Below are positions 7,840-16,679 of a DNA stretch of 54,015 bases, piece by piece; the stretch's first letter is position 1, and the number at the start of each line of letters is the position of its first letter. The notes below the pieces were generated by a model. That model was given only the letters and a program-made list of their open reading frames with translations, searched no databases and was not told where the DNA came from. Source of the stretch: Clostridiales bacterium Firm_09 (lineage in GTDB: Bacteria > Bacillota > Clostridia > Christensenellales > DTU072); assembly GCA_001604065.1 (NCBI GenBank), contig LVAO01000011.1, forward strand, positions 1 to 54,015. Direction: 5' to 3'. The position numbers were made by a program, and so were the translations under genes.

Positions 7840-9447
7840 ATGCTCAAAAAAATCATTTTGCTATTTTTCATCCTTTTTACCGCTGTTTTTTCAACAGGCG
7901 TGAATTCCTCCGCCCCAGCCGCAGCGCAGGAGTGTCCCGAAGCTGCGATTGAGGAGATTCTTGCTTATTATAAAACTGAAAACCATGCGGAAGATGTGCA
8001 GACTCTTATCGACGGTTATTTTTCGGATACCGCGGGAGAAACCGCAGAATGGTTTATATGGGCTTTGAGACAGTATGAAGGAAGTTACTCTTTTTCTTCC
8101 TATTCCGCCGCGCTGTTGCGATTTCTGAATAACAACCATATCACCAATGCTTCGACAAGAGAAAAATACGCGCTCGCACTGCTTGCATCCGGCTCAGACC
8201 ATGACTACATTGCAGAAACCGCCGAGAACGCGATCGGCGGAATGGGAATTATGAGCTATCTGTTCGGTCTGCACCTTATCAATAACGGGGTGACAGGCAA
8301 AACCCGTACGGCACAGTCTGTGATTGCGGCGATTCTTGCTTTGGCACATGAGGACGGAGGCTGGTCGGTGCGTGCGGATCCTTCTCTGCCCTCCGACGTC
8401 GATGTCACCGCAATGGCTTTGCAAGCGCTTGCCCCCTATAAAGAAGAGCCCGAAATTGCGGAAGCTGTTGAAAAAGCGTTGGATTATCTGTCCGAGAAGC
8501 AGACAGCGGAAGGCGACTACGCCGCCTTTGGCGGAAGAAATGCCGAAAGCTGCGCCCAGGTAATCATCGCGCTGTGCGCCCTCGGGAGGGACCCTTTGAC
8601 GGATGCGCGCTTTCAAAAAAACGGCAGGACTGTCTTGGACGGCCTGCGGCTATACCGCCTGACAGACGGCACGTATTCGCACTTTTCGGGAGAGAATTAC
8701 AGTCTGAGCGCAACCCAGCAAGCTCTGACCGCATATGTCGCTCTTTGGCGATACCGTACGGGCAAGACACCTTTTTATCTGCTTGACGATTATACATTTG
8801 CTCCGTCCGGAGAACAGCCGGAAGAAATTCCGCCGTCTTCAGGCGGCGTTTTTGCCGCATGGAAGCTCTGGACTGCCTTCGGCATTGCCGCGGGCACTGT
8901 CATCGCAATCGTATGCCTATTTCTTTTTAAGCGAGGAGGACCGAAAGAGAGTGTCGCCTGCGCATTGCTTGCATTAGCATGCATGGCAATCGTCGCCGGC
9001 GTCGATATCCAAAGCAAGGATACCTATTACAGCAAAAGAAATATATATGAAAATCCGATTTCGGTTACCGTATCTATCCGTTGCGATGCCCTGATTGGTC
9101 ATAACAATCCATATATTCCTTCAGACGGCGTGATTCTTGCTTCTTCCGAAATACAGATAGAAGAAGGCGGAACCGTATTTGATGCCGTTAAGGAAGCGAC
9201 AAGACGCCATATCATACCGATGGAATACAAAGGCGAAACATCCGGTGCAACCTATATCTCGGGTTTGAATTATTTATATGAGTTTGATTATGGCGACCTT
9301 TCGGGCTGGATGTATGCCGTAAACGGCATGACGCCCGGCTTGGGCTGCGCAGAATACACACTCGAAGAGGGCGATACCGTTTTGTGGTATTATACCCTGG
9401 AGTCCGGCAACGATGCCGCCGTCTATGGTGTGGAGTGCGAATTATGA
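7840..9447 (+). CDS. Intrinsic-factor-like membrane protein: alpha-barrel repeats plus DUF4430
   Basis: 535 aa. A signal peptide (residues 1-30) is followed by helical prenyltransferase/squalene-cyclase-type repeats (about 40-325, with motifs such as DGGWSVRAD, DVDVTAMALQAL and AALxRFLNN). Two hydrophobic segments lie at about 340-395. A C-terminal DUF4430 domain follows (about 405-535, GGTVFDAV...GLNYLYEFDYGDLSGWMYAVNGM). An alpha-barrel followed by a beta domain of this type is how human intrinsic factor and transcobalamin hold cobalamin. Placing two membrane segments between the domains is unusual; the loop topology may bring both domains outside. It is 18 nt after the lipoprotein gene and overlaps ecfT by 4 nt. 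Cobalamin capture is inferred from architecture and operon. Confidence 0.8.
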   Translation: MLKKIILLFFILFTAVFSTGVNSSAPAAAQECPEAAIEEILAYYKTENHAEDVQTLIDGYFSDTAGETAEWFIWALRQYEGSYSFSSYSAALLRFLNNNHITNASTREKYALALLASGSDHDYIAETAENAIGGMGIMSYLFGLHLINNGVTGKTRTAQSVIAAILALAHEDGGWSVRADPSLPSDVDVTAMALQALAPYKEEPEIAEAVEKALDYLSEKQTAEGDYAAFGGRNAESCAQVIIALCALGRDPLTDARFQKNGRTVLDGLRLYRLTDGTYSHFSGENYSLSATQQALTAYVALWRYRTGKTPFYLLDDYTFAPSGEQPEEIPPSSGGVFAAWKLWTAFGIAAGTVIAIVCLFLFKRGGPKESVACALLALACMAIVAGVDIQSKDTYYSKRNIYENPISVTVSIRCDALIGHNNPYIPSDGVILASSEIQIEEGGTVFDAVKEATRRHIIPMEYKGETSGATYISGLNYLYEFDYGDLSGWMYAVNGMTPGLGCAEYTLEEGDTVLWYYTLESGNDAAVYGVECEL

Positions 9448-10337
9448 AGCATCTGGAGAACAACGCATTTTCCCGCTTCCATCCCATTTCTCTTGCCGTC
9501 TATTTTGTTGCGGTGATGCTGATCACCATGTTCTGCCCCCATCCCGTCATCCTTCTGCTGTCGCTCGCAGGAGGCATATTGTTTTCTATCCGTTTGACAG
9601 GAACGGACGCCTTTGCAAAGGATTGCAGATTTTATCTGCCTCTGTTCTTCCTTGTCACGTTCACCAATCCTCTGTTTTCTCACAACGGAGTGACGGTGCT
9701 GTTTTTTCTCAACGGCAAGCCGATCACACTGGAAGCGCTCATGTATGGAGCAGACCTCGCCTTGATGCTGTTTGGCGTCGTTTTTTGGAGCAAATGCTGG
9801 GGAGCAGTGATGACATCGGATAAGCTGCTGTTTCTGTTCGGAAAGCCTTTTCCCAGATTATCGCTTGTATTATCCATGTCATTGCGCTATATCCCGCTTT
9901 TCAAAAAAAAGTGGCAGGAGATCAAAGACGCGCAGACCGCGCTCGGCTGTTTTTCCGAAGGCGGTTTCCTATCCGGGATAAGGAGTTCGACCCGAATTTT
10001 CTCCGCCCTTGTGACCTGGTCCTTTGAAAACACGATCGATACCGGCATGTCGATGTCGGCGAGGGGATACGGCCTCAAGAACCGCACCAGTTATTCTCTG
10101 TTCCGCCTAAAAAGGCGCGATGTGTTTTTCATCCTGCTGACTCTCGCACTTGCGGCGTCTGCTGTGGTTGGAATTGCAACGGGTGCGCTCGCTTACATTT
10201 TTTACCCCGCCGCATCCGTGCCGCAAGACGGAAGCGCCATTCTGTTTTATGTCCTTTTCGGCGTGCTGGCTCTGCTGCCGTTTGCAGAAGAAACAAGGGA
10301 GGCTCTTACATGGAGATACTTGCTCTCAAACATCTGA
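9444..10337 (+). CDS. ecfT: ECF transporter T component (EcfT/CbiQ family)
   Basis: 297 aa integral membrane protein with about six hydrophobic segments. The coupling-helix motif SMSARGYG (about residue 207) is the ARG signature with which EcfT docks on the ATPases. The start at 9444 overlaps the previous stop (ATGA), with GGAG upstream. In ECF transporters the T subunit transmits ATPase movement to the toppling S subunit that holds the vitamin. The dedicated set T, A-A and S within a riboswitch-led operon indicates a group I (dedicated) system, most likely for cobalamin. Confidence 0.9.
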   Translation: MKHLENNAFSRFHPISLAVYFVAVMLITMFCPHPVILLLSLAGGILFSIRLTGTDAFAKDCRFYLPLFFLVTFTNPLFSHNGVTVLFFLNGKPITLEALMYGADLALMLFGVVFWSKCWGAVMTSDKLLFLFGKPFPRLSLVLSMSLRYIPLFKKKWQEIKDAQTALGCFSEGGFLSGIRSSTRIFSALVTWSFENTIDTGMSMSARGYGLKNRTSYSLFRLKRRDVFFILLTLALAASAVVGIATGALAYIFYPAASVPQDGSAILFYVLFGVLALLPFAEETREALTWRYLLSNI

Positions 10338-11968
10338 CTTTTTCTTATCCCGGACAGGAGCAGAAAGCCATTGAGGACATCTCGATGCGCATTCGAAGCG
10401 GTGATTTTGTTGTATTGTGCGGGCAATCGGGTTGCGGCAAAACCACGCTGCTCAAGCTTATCAAAAAAGAACTTGCTCCCCATGGCAATCTTGAAGGAGA
10501 AATTCTTTATTGCAACAAGCCACTGTACAAAACGGATGACCGGGTTTCCGCTTCCGAAATCGGCTTTGTCGCACAAAATCCGGAAGGACAGATTGTCACA
10601 GACAAGGTTTGGCACGAGTTGTCTTTTGCAATGGAGAATCTGGGTTATGAGAACAGTGCGATATCCTTGCGCGTCGGAGAGCTTGCCAATTATTTCGGGA
10701 TTACCCCATGGTTCCGCAAGCAGACGCAAACGCTATCCGGCGGCCAGAAGCAGCTTCTCAATCTGGCGGCCGTAATGACCGTTTCACCCAAAATTCTTCT
10801 CCTTGACGAGCCCACCTCACAGCTGGATCCTATCGCCGCGGCAGACTTTATCGCCACCCTCCAGAAAATCAACCGCGAACTGGGCACCACCATTCTCCTT
10901 GCCGAACACCGCCTCGAAGAGCTGTTCCCCGCAGCCGATAAGGTAGCGGTAATGGAGAACGGCAGATTGATTGCCTATGATTCCCCCAGACAGGTCTGCA
11001 TGACGTTAAAGAACAATCCGATTTCTGCGGGCTTCCCTTCTGCGGTGCGCATCTGGCAGAGCCTTGAGGGCAAAAACGAATGTCCTCTTACCGTAAAGGA
11101 AGGCAGGGAATACTTGGAAGAGAATTTTGAACCTTCATTATGCAATCATGTATCCCGCAAAAGCGATTTCGGTATCCCTTTTATCCAAATGTCCGATATA
11201 TGGTTCCGGTACGCAAAAGAAGAGGAGGATATATTGCGGGGTGCGGATGTCACGATTCATGGAGGTGAAATCTTCTGTATCCTGGGTGGCAATGCCTCCG
11301 GAAAATCCACCCTCCTCAAGCTGATTGCGGGACTAAGAAAGGCCTATCGCGGCAAAATAGAAATCCTAGGAAAATCCATTCAAAAATATAAAAACGGCGG
11401 GCTGTACCGTCATATGGTATCCATGCTGCCGCAGGACCCGCAGACTGTTTTTGTCGCGGGTACCGTTAAAGAAGACCTTCTGGATATCTGCGGAATCATG
11501 GGATTCTCCAAAAAAGAATCCGAAAACAAGATAAACGAACTTTCTGACAGGCTTTCTATCGGAAGACTGCTCGATCGGCATCCGCATGATTTGTCGGGCG
11601 GAGAGCAGCAGAAATGTGCTCTTGCAAAGGTGCTTCTTACCGAACCGAAAATACTTCTGCTGGATGAGCCTACCAAGGGTATTGACGCTTACGCAAAGCT
11701 TTCGCTCAAAAGCGTGCTTGCGGGACTCAGGGACGACGGACTGTGTGTCGTCCTTGTCACACACGATGTGGAATTCGCGGCAGAAAACGCAGACCGCTGC
11801 AGCCTCCTTTTTGACGGGGAGCTTCTGGAGGCTTTGAGTCCAGAGCAGTTTTTCTCCTCCAACAACTTCTATACAACCTCGGCAAGCAGAATGTCAAGAG
11901 GAATCTTTCAAGATACCATTACTGCAGAAGCCGTGATTGCAGCGGGCAGGGCGCAATGGAAAGATTGA
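10310..11968 (+). CDS. ecfA: ECF transporter double ATPase (A-A' fusion)
   Basis: 552 aa with two complete ABC ATPase domains in one chain. Domain 1 (about 1-235) has Walker A GQSGCGKTT, signature LSGGQKQ and Walker B ILLLDEPTSQLD. Domain 2 (about 290-510) has GGNASGKST, LSGGEQQ and ILLLDEPTKGID, followed by the H-loop histidine (LVTHDVEF). The start overlaps ecfT by 28 nt and has GGGAGG upstream. It drives the ECF complex at the cytoplasmic face. Fused A-A' chains occur in other dedicated ECF systems (e.g. YkoD-type). Confidence 0.92.
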   Translation: MEILALKHLTFSYPGQEQKAIEDISMRIRSGDFVVLCGQSGCGKTTLLKLIKKELAPHGNLEGEILYCNKPLYKTDDRVSASEIGFVAQNPEGQIVTDKVWHELSFAMENLGYENSAISLRVGELANYFGITPWFRKQTQTLSGGQKQLLNLAAVMTVSPKILLLDEPTSQLDPIAAADFIATLQKINRELGTTILLAEHRLEELFPAADKVAVMENGRLIAYDSPRQVCMTLKNNPISAGFPSAVRIWQSLEGKNECPLTVKEGREYLEENFEPSLCNHVSRKSDFGIPFIQMSDIWFRYAKEEEDILRGADVTIHGGEIFCILGGNASGKSTLLKLIAGLRKAYRGKIEILGKSIQKYKNGGLYRHMVSMLPQDPQTVFVAGTVKEDLLDICGIMGFSKKESENKINELSDRLSIGRLLDRHPHDLSGGEQQKCALAKVLLTEPKILLLDEPTKGIDAYAKLSLKSVLAGLRDDGLCVVLVTHDVEFAAENADRCSLLFDGELLEALSPEQFFSSNNFYTTSASRMSRGIFQDTITAEAVIAAGRAQWKD

Positions 11969-12645
11969 CGCCCAAAAAAGCGATAGGCTATTCCATTATC
12001 CTGGTGCTGATTCCGCTTTTTATTGCGGGCGGAGCGTTTTTGCTGGAAAACAGGCAATATGTATGGATATCCCTTTGTATTGCCGTACTTGCATGCGTGC
12101 CTTTTTTTGCCGTATTTGAAAAGAAAACCGCCGACGTGCGTCGGATGGTTGTGCTTGCGGTATTGGTCGCTTTGTCGGTGCTGGGGAGATTCGCATTTTC
12201 CTTTGTTCCCCATTTTAAGCCGGTAACGGCGATTGTCATCCTTGCAGGATTGTATCTCGGTGCAGAATCCGGTTTTTTGTGCGGTGCGCTCTCTGCATTT
12301 CTCTCCAACTTCTTTTTCGGACAAGGTCCTTGGACGCCTTTTCAGATGCTCGGCTGGGGAATCATCGGCTTCTTTGCAGGTCTCTTTTCCAAACCGCTCC
12401 GCAAGCATCTGTCTCTGCTGTTGCTTTACGGCGGGTTTGCCGGCGCGATTTTTTCGCTTCTCATGGACGTTTGGACAGTGCTTTGGTTGGACGGAAGCTT
12501 CCTCTTTGCGCGCTATGCCGCATTGGTAGCCGCCGCATTGCCCGTTACGGCAATCTACGCCGCTTCCAACCTCATTTTTCTGCTTCTCTTAGCTCGTCCA
12601 TTGGGGAAAAAGCTGGACAGAATTGAAAGAAAATATGGTTTATAG
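11956..12645 (+). CDS. ECF transporter S component, probably cobalamin or precursor
   Basis: 229 aa hydrophobic protein with about six membrane segments, overlapping the ATPase gene by 13 nt. The stretch FFFGQGPWTPFQMLGWGIIGFFAG is typical of the ECF S-subunit family that includes the predicted B12-related CblT and CbrT proteins. The S subunit binds the vitamin and gives the transporter its specificity. Its assignment to cobalamin (or a corrinoid or benzimidazole precursor) rests on the riboswitch and the two transcobalamin-like genes, not on a ligand motif I can read. Confidence 0.8.
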   Translation: MERLTPKKAIGYSIILVLIPLFIAGGAFLLENRQYVWISLCIAVLACVPFFAVFEKKTADVRRMVVLAVLVALSVLGRFAFSFVPHFKPVTAIVILAGLYLGAESGFLCGALSAFLSNFFFGQGPWTPFQMLGWGIIGFFAGLFSKPLRKHLSLLLLYGGFAGAIFSLLMDVWTVLWLDGSFLFARYAALVAAALPVTAIYAASNLIFLLLLARPLGKKLDRIERKYGL

Positions 12646-12654
12646 CTCTTCTTT

Positions 12655-12681
12655 AAAAAATCCGCAGAATGAATCTGCGGA
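12655..12681 (-). terminator. Terminator of the DUF975 gene (minus strand)
   Basis: Stem TCCGCAGA/TCTGCGGA (12661-12668 with 12674-12681). Read on the minus strand it is followed by TTTTTT (12660-12655). It may also stop the ECF operon from the other side, though its plus-strand T tract is weak. Confidence 0.8.
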
Positions 12682-12731
12682 ATCGCTATTATTTATAAAA
12701 ATTATATGCCCTTGCATCAGAATTCTGCCTT

Positions 12732-13379
12732 TTATTGTATGTTCATGTCCGTATCGGCTTCCGGAGAAACAAGCGGATTTTTTTTAACGGAATAATAGAA
12801 TTGCACTCTGGACGCTTCATAATACGGGGCGACATAAACAATGGGGAAGACTACAATGCAGGCAATCCACCAAAGGATAAACGAGAAGAAGAAGGCTACC
12901 AGTCTGCCTTTGTTGTCCTTCATAATGTCTGCGGCTTCCTTCATGGCATCCTTGTAAGTGATTTCCGGATTTTCTGCAAATACATAGTCAATCATCGAAT
13001 ACTTCAACAGCATATAGATGCCCGGAAGTATCAATGCAATTGTGCCGAGTATGATATAAAGGGTAACCAGCAGCTTTGCTTTTATCGCTTCCTCCATGCT
13101 ACCGTTTTTATAAGGCACAAACAGATTCTTATAATCCCCTTGCCCCGACTCCGTCAATCGGATAAAGTAGGCTCTCATACCCACCTGCATGGGAATGGTT
13201 AAAATAAATACGGCGAGGCTGATCAGACCCGATAAAGACGTCAATACCGAAGAATCCGATTCTGCCAAAGCAGAAGGGATGCCCTGGATGATAACGAGGG
13301 TAGCTATCACAAGGAAGCTTATAAAAATGTTCCCTTGGATTGTTTTTTTGCCCTGCTCTTTGCAGTCGCTGTTTTTCAT
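12732..13379 (-). CDS. DUF975 family membrane protein
   Basis: 215 aa with about four to five membrane helices. The block ALILPGIYMLLKYSMIDYVFAENPEITYKDAMKEAADIMKDNKGR, seen around residues 115-160, is the family hallmark (helix, Y-x-M/A, then the acidic-loop and NKxRL motif). Function is not known for the family. A GAAAGGAGA SD precedes the start. It is a single-gene unit with its own promoter at 13428-13456 and terminator at 12655-12681, divergent from rubrerythrin. Confidence 0.8.
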   Translation of the reverse strand: MKNSDCKEQGKKTIQGNIFISFLVIATLVIIQGIPSALAESDSSVLTSLSGLISLAVFILTIPMQVGMRAYFIRLTESGQGDYKNLFVPYKNGSMEEAIKAKLLVTLYIILGTIALILPGIYMLLKYSMIDYVFAENPEITYKDAMKEAADIMKDNKGRLVAFFFSFILWWIACIVVFPIVYVAPYYEASRVQFYYSVKKNPLVSPEADTDMNIQ

Positions 13380-13427
13380 ATTTTCTCCTTTCGATAAATC
13401 GGTTGTGCTTGATTTCCTACTGATATT

Positions 13428-13456
13428 ATATTACACTCCGGCACGGCATAAGTCAA
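13428..13456 (-). promoter_or_regulatory. Promoter of the DUF975 gene
   Basis: On the minus strand TTGACT (13456-13451), 17 nt, TAATAT (13433-13428). It is divergent from the rubrerythrin promoter, with about 17 nt between their -35 elements. Confidence 0.7.
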
Positions 13457-13472
13457 CATATCCTGTATCCCC

Positions 13473-13500
13473 TTGAAATTGTTTTTTTATATGGTATACT
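13473..13500 (+). promoter_or_regulatory. Promoter of the rubrerythrin gene
   Basis: TTGAAA (13473-13478), 16 nt, then TATACT (13495-13500) with a TGG extended -10. No palindromic PerR box was evident. Confidence 0.7.
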
Positions 13501-13533
13501 GATGACAAACAAATTCAAAAGGAGATTTATCTG

Positions 13534-14178
13534 ATGGACAACTATAAATGCAAAGTCTGCGGAACGGAGTTCCAAATAAAAGAAGAAGAAAAAGCAATAT
13601 GTCCCGCTTGCAAGCAGGAAGGCGAAAAACTTGAGAAAATACAAAAGAGCATAAAGGGCACCAAAACAGAAAAGAATCTGATGGCGGCCTTTGCGGGAGA
13701 ATCGCAGGCACGCAATAAGTATACGTATTTTTCCAGCGTTGCAAAAAAAGAAGGCTTTGAGCAGATCTCCGAAATCTTTGCAAAAACCGCCGACAACGAA
13801 AAGGAACATGCCAAGCTCTGGTTCAAAGAACTGGGCGAGCTTGGCAGCACCGCACAAAATCTTTTGCATGCCGCCGAGGGCGAATATTACGAATGGACAG
13901 AAATGTATGCTCAATTTGCCAAAGAGGCCGAAGAAGAAGGCTTCAAGGCTCTGGCGGCAAAATTCCGCATGGTTGCGGCGATAGAAAAAACACATGAAGA
14001 AAGATACCGCGCCTTGCTTACCAATGTAGAAACAGCGGCAGTCTTCGAAAAGGTGGGCGTCGTCCTTTGGGAATGCCGCAATTGCGGACATCTGCTGCTT
14101 GCAAAAAAAGCGCCCGAGGTCTGCCCGGTCTGCGCGCATCCGAAGAGCTTCTTTGAGCTGAGAAAAGAAAATTATTAA
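13534..14178 (+). CDS. rbr: Rubrerythrin with N- and C-terminal rubredoxin-like domains
   Basis: 214 aa. An N-terminal CKVCG...CPAC zinc-ribbon or rubredoxin-like domain (about 5-27) is followed by a ferritin-like diiron domain (about 40-175) with the iron ligands in [12 protein letters not shown] and EKTHEERY. The C-terminal domain is a rubredoxin with CRNCG and CPVCAHP. Rubrerythrins reduce hydrogen peroxide in the cytoplasm of anaerobes with electrons from rubredoxin. Classic forms have only the C-terminal rubredoxin, so a second Cys4 domain at the N-terminus is a variation known in some Clostridia. The AAAAGGAGA SD and the promoter upstream support the start. The neighbouring hrb may supply electrons. 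Confidence 0.92.
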   Translation: MDNYKCKVCGTEFQIKEEEKAICPACKQEGEKLEKIQKSIKGTKTEKNLMAAFAGESQARNKYTYFSSVAKKEGFEQISEIFAKTADNEKEHAKLWFKELGELGSTAQNLLHAAEGEYYEWTEMYAQFAKEAEEEGFKALAAKFRMVAAIEKTHEERYRALLTNVETAAVFEKVGVVLWECRNCGHLLLAKKAPEVCPVCAHPKSFFELRKENY

Positions 14179-14479
14179 GGACAAACTTCACAAATACCTT
14201 GGAGAAAGGTACCTTAGAGGAAGGCGAAAAAATTTTTGATGGATATTTTGCCGAATAGAACGAAGCCCGTACCGGGATACGGACGAGGAACGGAGGCAGA
14301 ATAGACACAAAAAGATTTCGCCTTGCCCGAAACGAAAAGAGTTGATTCAAAACAAAAGTTTTTTAAAGCGATTTGCGCGGACAAGAAGAAAGCAATCGCG
14401 CTGTCTTCGACGATGGGCGGAAGCTGCCAATCTGTTTTTTCTTTGTTTTGGAGCAACCCGCCAGAAGGGAATAAATATT
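14179..14479 (+). other. Structured intergenic region, possible RNA element
   Basis: 301 nt between rbr and hrb without a convincing gene. AAGGCGAAA (14221-14229) can pair with TTTCGCCTT (14316-14324), enclosing a smaller hairpin CCGTA/TACGG. Just before is TACCTT/AAGGTA with a 5-nt loop. The first 14 nt, together with the rbr stop, share an exact 18-nt inverted match with 107-124. No U-rich terminator and no ligand-riboswitch family was recognised. Confidence 0.3.
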
Positions 14480-15091
14480 ATGATAGACGACAAGGCAATG
14501 TACAAAATCAGCTATGGCCTGTACCTTCTGACAACCAGAGACAGCCATGGACGCGATAACGGCAGCATCAACAATACTGCCGTCATGTTTACCGTTGCGC
14601 CCAAAAGACTGTCTCTCAGCGTCAACCGCGGAACCTATACCCATGAAATTCTGAAGGAAAGCGGCATTTTCACACTTTCGGTTTTGACCGAAACCGCACC
14701 TTTTGAATTGTATAAACGCTTCGGATACCAAAGCGGAAGAGATATCAACAAGTTTGAAGGATTCGAAGATACTGCCAGATGCCAAAACGGATTGATTTAC
14801 CTCAGAAAATATGCGAACGCATTTATCTCAGGCAGCGCAATAAATGCTTACGATTATGGCACGCATACGCTTTTTGTAGCTGAGGTTACAGAATCAAAGC
14901 TGATTAACGAAGAACGCTCCGCTACCTACGAGTATTACTTTGCAAGCGTCAAGCCCAAAGATATTGCGCCTGCCCCAAAAAAAGGCTACCGGTGCAAGAT
15001 ATGCGGTTATATCTATGAAGGAGATCCTCTGCCCGAGGATTTTATTTGCCCGGTTTGCAAATATCCGGCAAGTTATTTCGAAAAATTGTAA
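14480..15091 (+). CDS. hrb: Flavin reductase-rubredoxin fusion (Hrb, high-molecular-weight rubredoxin)
   Basis: 203 aa. Residues 1-150 form an FMN-binding flavin-reductase-like domain (MYKISYGLYLLTTR...NNTAVMFT), and residues about 157-200 a rubredoxin with CKICG and CPVCKYP. The start at 14480 has the SD AGAAGGGA; the frame is open for 46 codons upstream but that part is Arg/Lys-rich noise. In Moorella, Hrb passes NADH-derived electrons to flavodiiron proteins and is part of oxidative or nitrosative stress defence. Here it lies between rubrerythrin and the RACo gene (13 nt to the next start), so it may serve either as electron donor. That role is inferred. Confidence 0.9.
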   Translation: MIDDKAMYKISYGLYLLTTRDSHGRDNGSINNTAVMFTVAPKRLSLSVNRGTYTHEILKESGIFTLSVLTETAPFELYKRFGYQSGRDINKFEGFEDTARCQNGLIYLRKYANAFISGSAINAYDYGTHTLFVAEVTESKLINEERSATYEYYFASVKPKDIAPAPKKGYRCKICGYIYEGDPLPEDFICPVCKYPASYFEKL

Positions 15092-15104
15092 TCCAGGCAA
15101 CAAA

Positions 15105-16679
15105 ATGTCAACAATAACAGCTATTATTAACGGAGAAACCATCAAGATTGAGATTCCCTGCGGAACAAGGCTTCTGGACGCGCTGGATGCCGCCCATGTT
15201 CTTTTGCCGCCCTCCGACTGCGGCGGGAGAGGCTCCTGCAAAAAATGCAGGGTCAAACTTCTCCGCGGAAAAGCGGACACGGATCCGGACGGCTATTTTC
15301 TGAGTTGCCGCCATATTGTTACAGAGGATATTTCTATTTCTTATGAAGTTTGCAACGGTGCCGGGCTGACCGACAGCCGCCATGCAGATGTTTCTTTTCG
15401 TCCCCGCCCGGGCTACGGCATTGCCGCAGACATCGGAACAACAACGCTCGCCGTCTATCTTGTCGATCTTAACGATGGAAAGGTGATAGGAGCGGCATCC
15501 GAAGCAAACGCTCAGAAGCTATATGGGGGGGATGTCATTAGCCGAATCAAGGCGGCTTCCGAGGGACATACCGATGATCTGCATCGCCGCATTATAGATC
15601 AATGCGACAGAATCATACATGGACTGCTTTCGGAACATCAGATTCCGGGAGCGGAAGAAGCCTGTATCGCCGGCAACACAACCATGCAGCATCTTTTTGC
15701 AGGCATCAATCCGGAACCGATGGGTGTCTTTCCCTTTTCTCCTGTTTTTACCGAAACCAAACGATTTTCTGCAGTAGAGCTGGGTCTTTCGGATATCGCT
15801 TCTGTTACTCTTCTTCCTTCTGCCAGCGCGTTTATCGGCGCGGATGTCCTAGCGGGAATCGTTTCAAGCGGCATGCTGAAGCACGAAAACGCGATACTTG
15901 CCGACATCGGGACCAACTGCGAAATCATCTTGAAATGCGGCAACAGTTTTTTTGCCGCCGCCGCCGCCGCAGGGCCTGCTTTTGAGGGCGCAGGCATAGA
16001 GATGGGCATGCCCGGTGTCGCGCATGCCATAAATAAAGTCTTTCTGCACAACGGCAGAGTGGAATACACGACGATTGGCTGTTCGAACGGACTGCCAAGC
16101 CATTCCCAACCGTCAGAGGCTGTTCACACATCCGCGTTTTCGGACAAAAATGCGGGGGCTCAAAGATCCGAGGCAAAGGGAATATGCGGATCCGGGCTTG
16201 CGGACGCGGTTGCGGTGATGCTTGATCTGGGAATATTGGACAAATCGGGCGCTTTTGCCCAAAAAAGCCCGTATCATACCGGTGACAAATTCTATCTATC
16301 TTCCAAAGTTTATGTGAGCCAAAAGGATGTGCGTGCCTATCAGCTTGCCAAAAGTGCGGTTTGCTCCGGAATTCAGAAACTGATAAATGTGTCGGGGCTA
16401 TGTCCGGAAGATATCGAAAAGCTGTATATCGCGGGCGGCTTCGGCTACTATCTGGAACAGTCAAGTGCGGCAAAAACGGGGTTAATCCCTCCTGCGCTTG
16501 CCTCCAGGTCGATTGCCGCGGGCAATACCAGCGGCTTGGGTGCGCGGATGTGCCTTCTGAATCCTGCCTATCTGTCAGAATGCGAGCGTTTGGCAAAAGA
16601 AATCCGAATCGTCGAGCTGGCCGGAGACCCCTATTTTACGGCAGCATTAATGGACAACATGCTGTTCGGAGATTTTTAA
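15105..16679 (+). CDS. RACo-type corrinoid protein reductive activator (DUF4445 ATPase)
   Basis: 524 aa. The N-terminus is a plant-type [2Fe-2S] ferredoxin domain with Cys39, Cys45, Cys48 and Cys68 (CX5CX2CX19C). The rest is an ASKHA ATPase: phosphate-1 AADIGTTTLAVYLVD, phosphate-2 ADIGTNCEI and adenosine motif IAGGFGYYL. RACo proteins use ATP and low-potential electrons to reduce inactive Co(II) corrinoids to Co(I) in B12-dependent methyltransferase systems. No corrinoid protein or methyltransferase lies in this window, so the partner must be elsewhere. The start at 15105 is 13 nt after hrb and appears coupled to it. The 3' end overlaps the converging sugar transferase gene by 33 nt. Confidence 0.88.
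   Translation: MSTITAIINGETIKIEIPCGTRLLDALDAAHVLLPPSDCGGRGSCKKCRVKLLRGKADTDPDGYFLSCRHIVTEDISISYEVCNGAGLTDSRHADVSFRPRPGYGIAADIGTTTLAVYLVDLNDGKVIGAASEANAQKLYGGDVISRIKAASEGHTDDLHRRIIDQCDRIIHGLLSEHQIPGAEEACIAGNTTMQHLFAGINPEPMGVFPFSPVFTETKRFSAVELGLSDIASVTLLPSASAFIGADVLAGIVSSGMLKHENAILADIGTNCEIILKCGNSFFAAAAAAGPAFEGAGIEMGMPGVAHAINKVFLHNGRVEYTTIGCSNGLPSHSQPSEAVHTSAFSDKNAGAQRSEAKGICGSGLADAVAVMLDLGILDKSGAFAQKSPYHTGDKFYLSSKVYVSQKDVRAYQLAKSAVCSGIQKLINVSGLCPEDIEKLYIAGGFGYYLEQSSAAKTGLIPPALASRSIAAGNTSGLGARMCLLNPAYLSECERLAKEIRIVELAGDPYFTAALMDNMLFGDF

Noticed and set aside
14342-14479. N-terminal extension of Hrb
   Set aside because: The extra 46 residues are Arg/Lys-rich and unlike the family; an SD lies directly before 14480.
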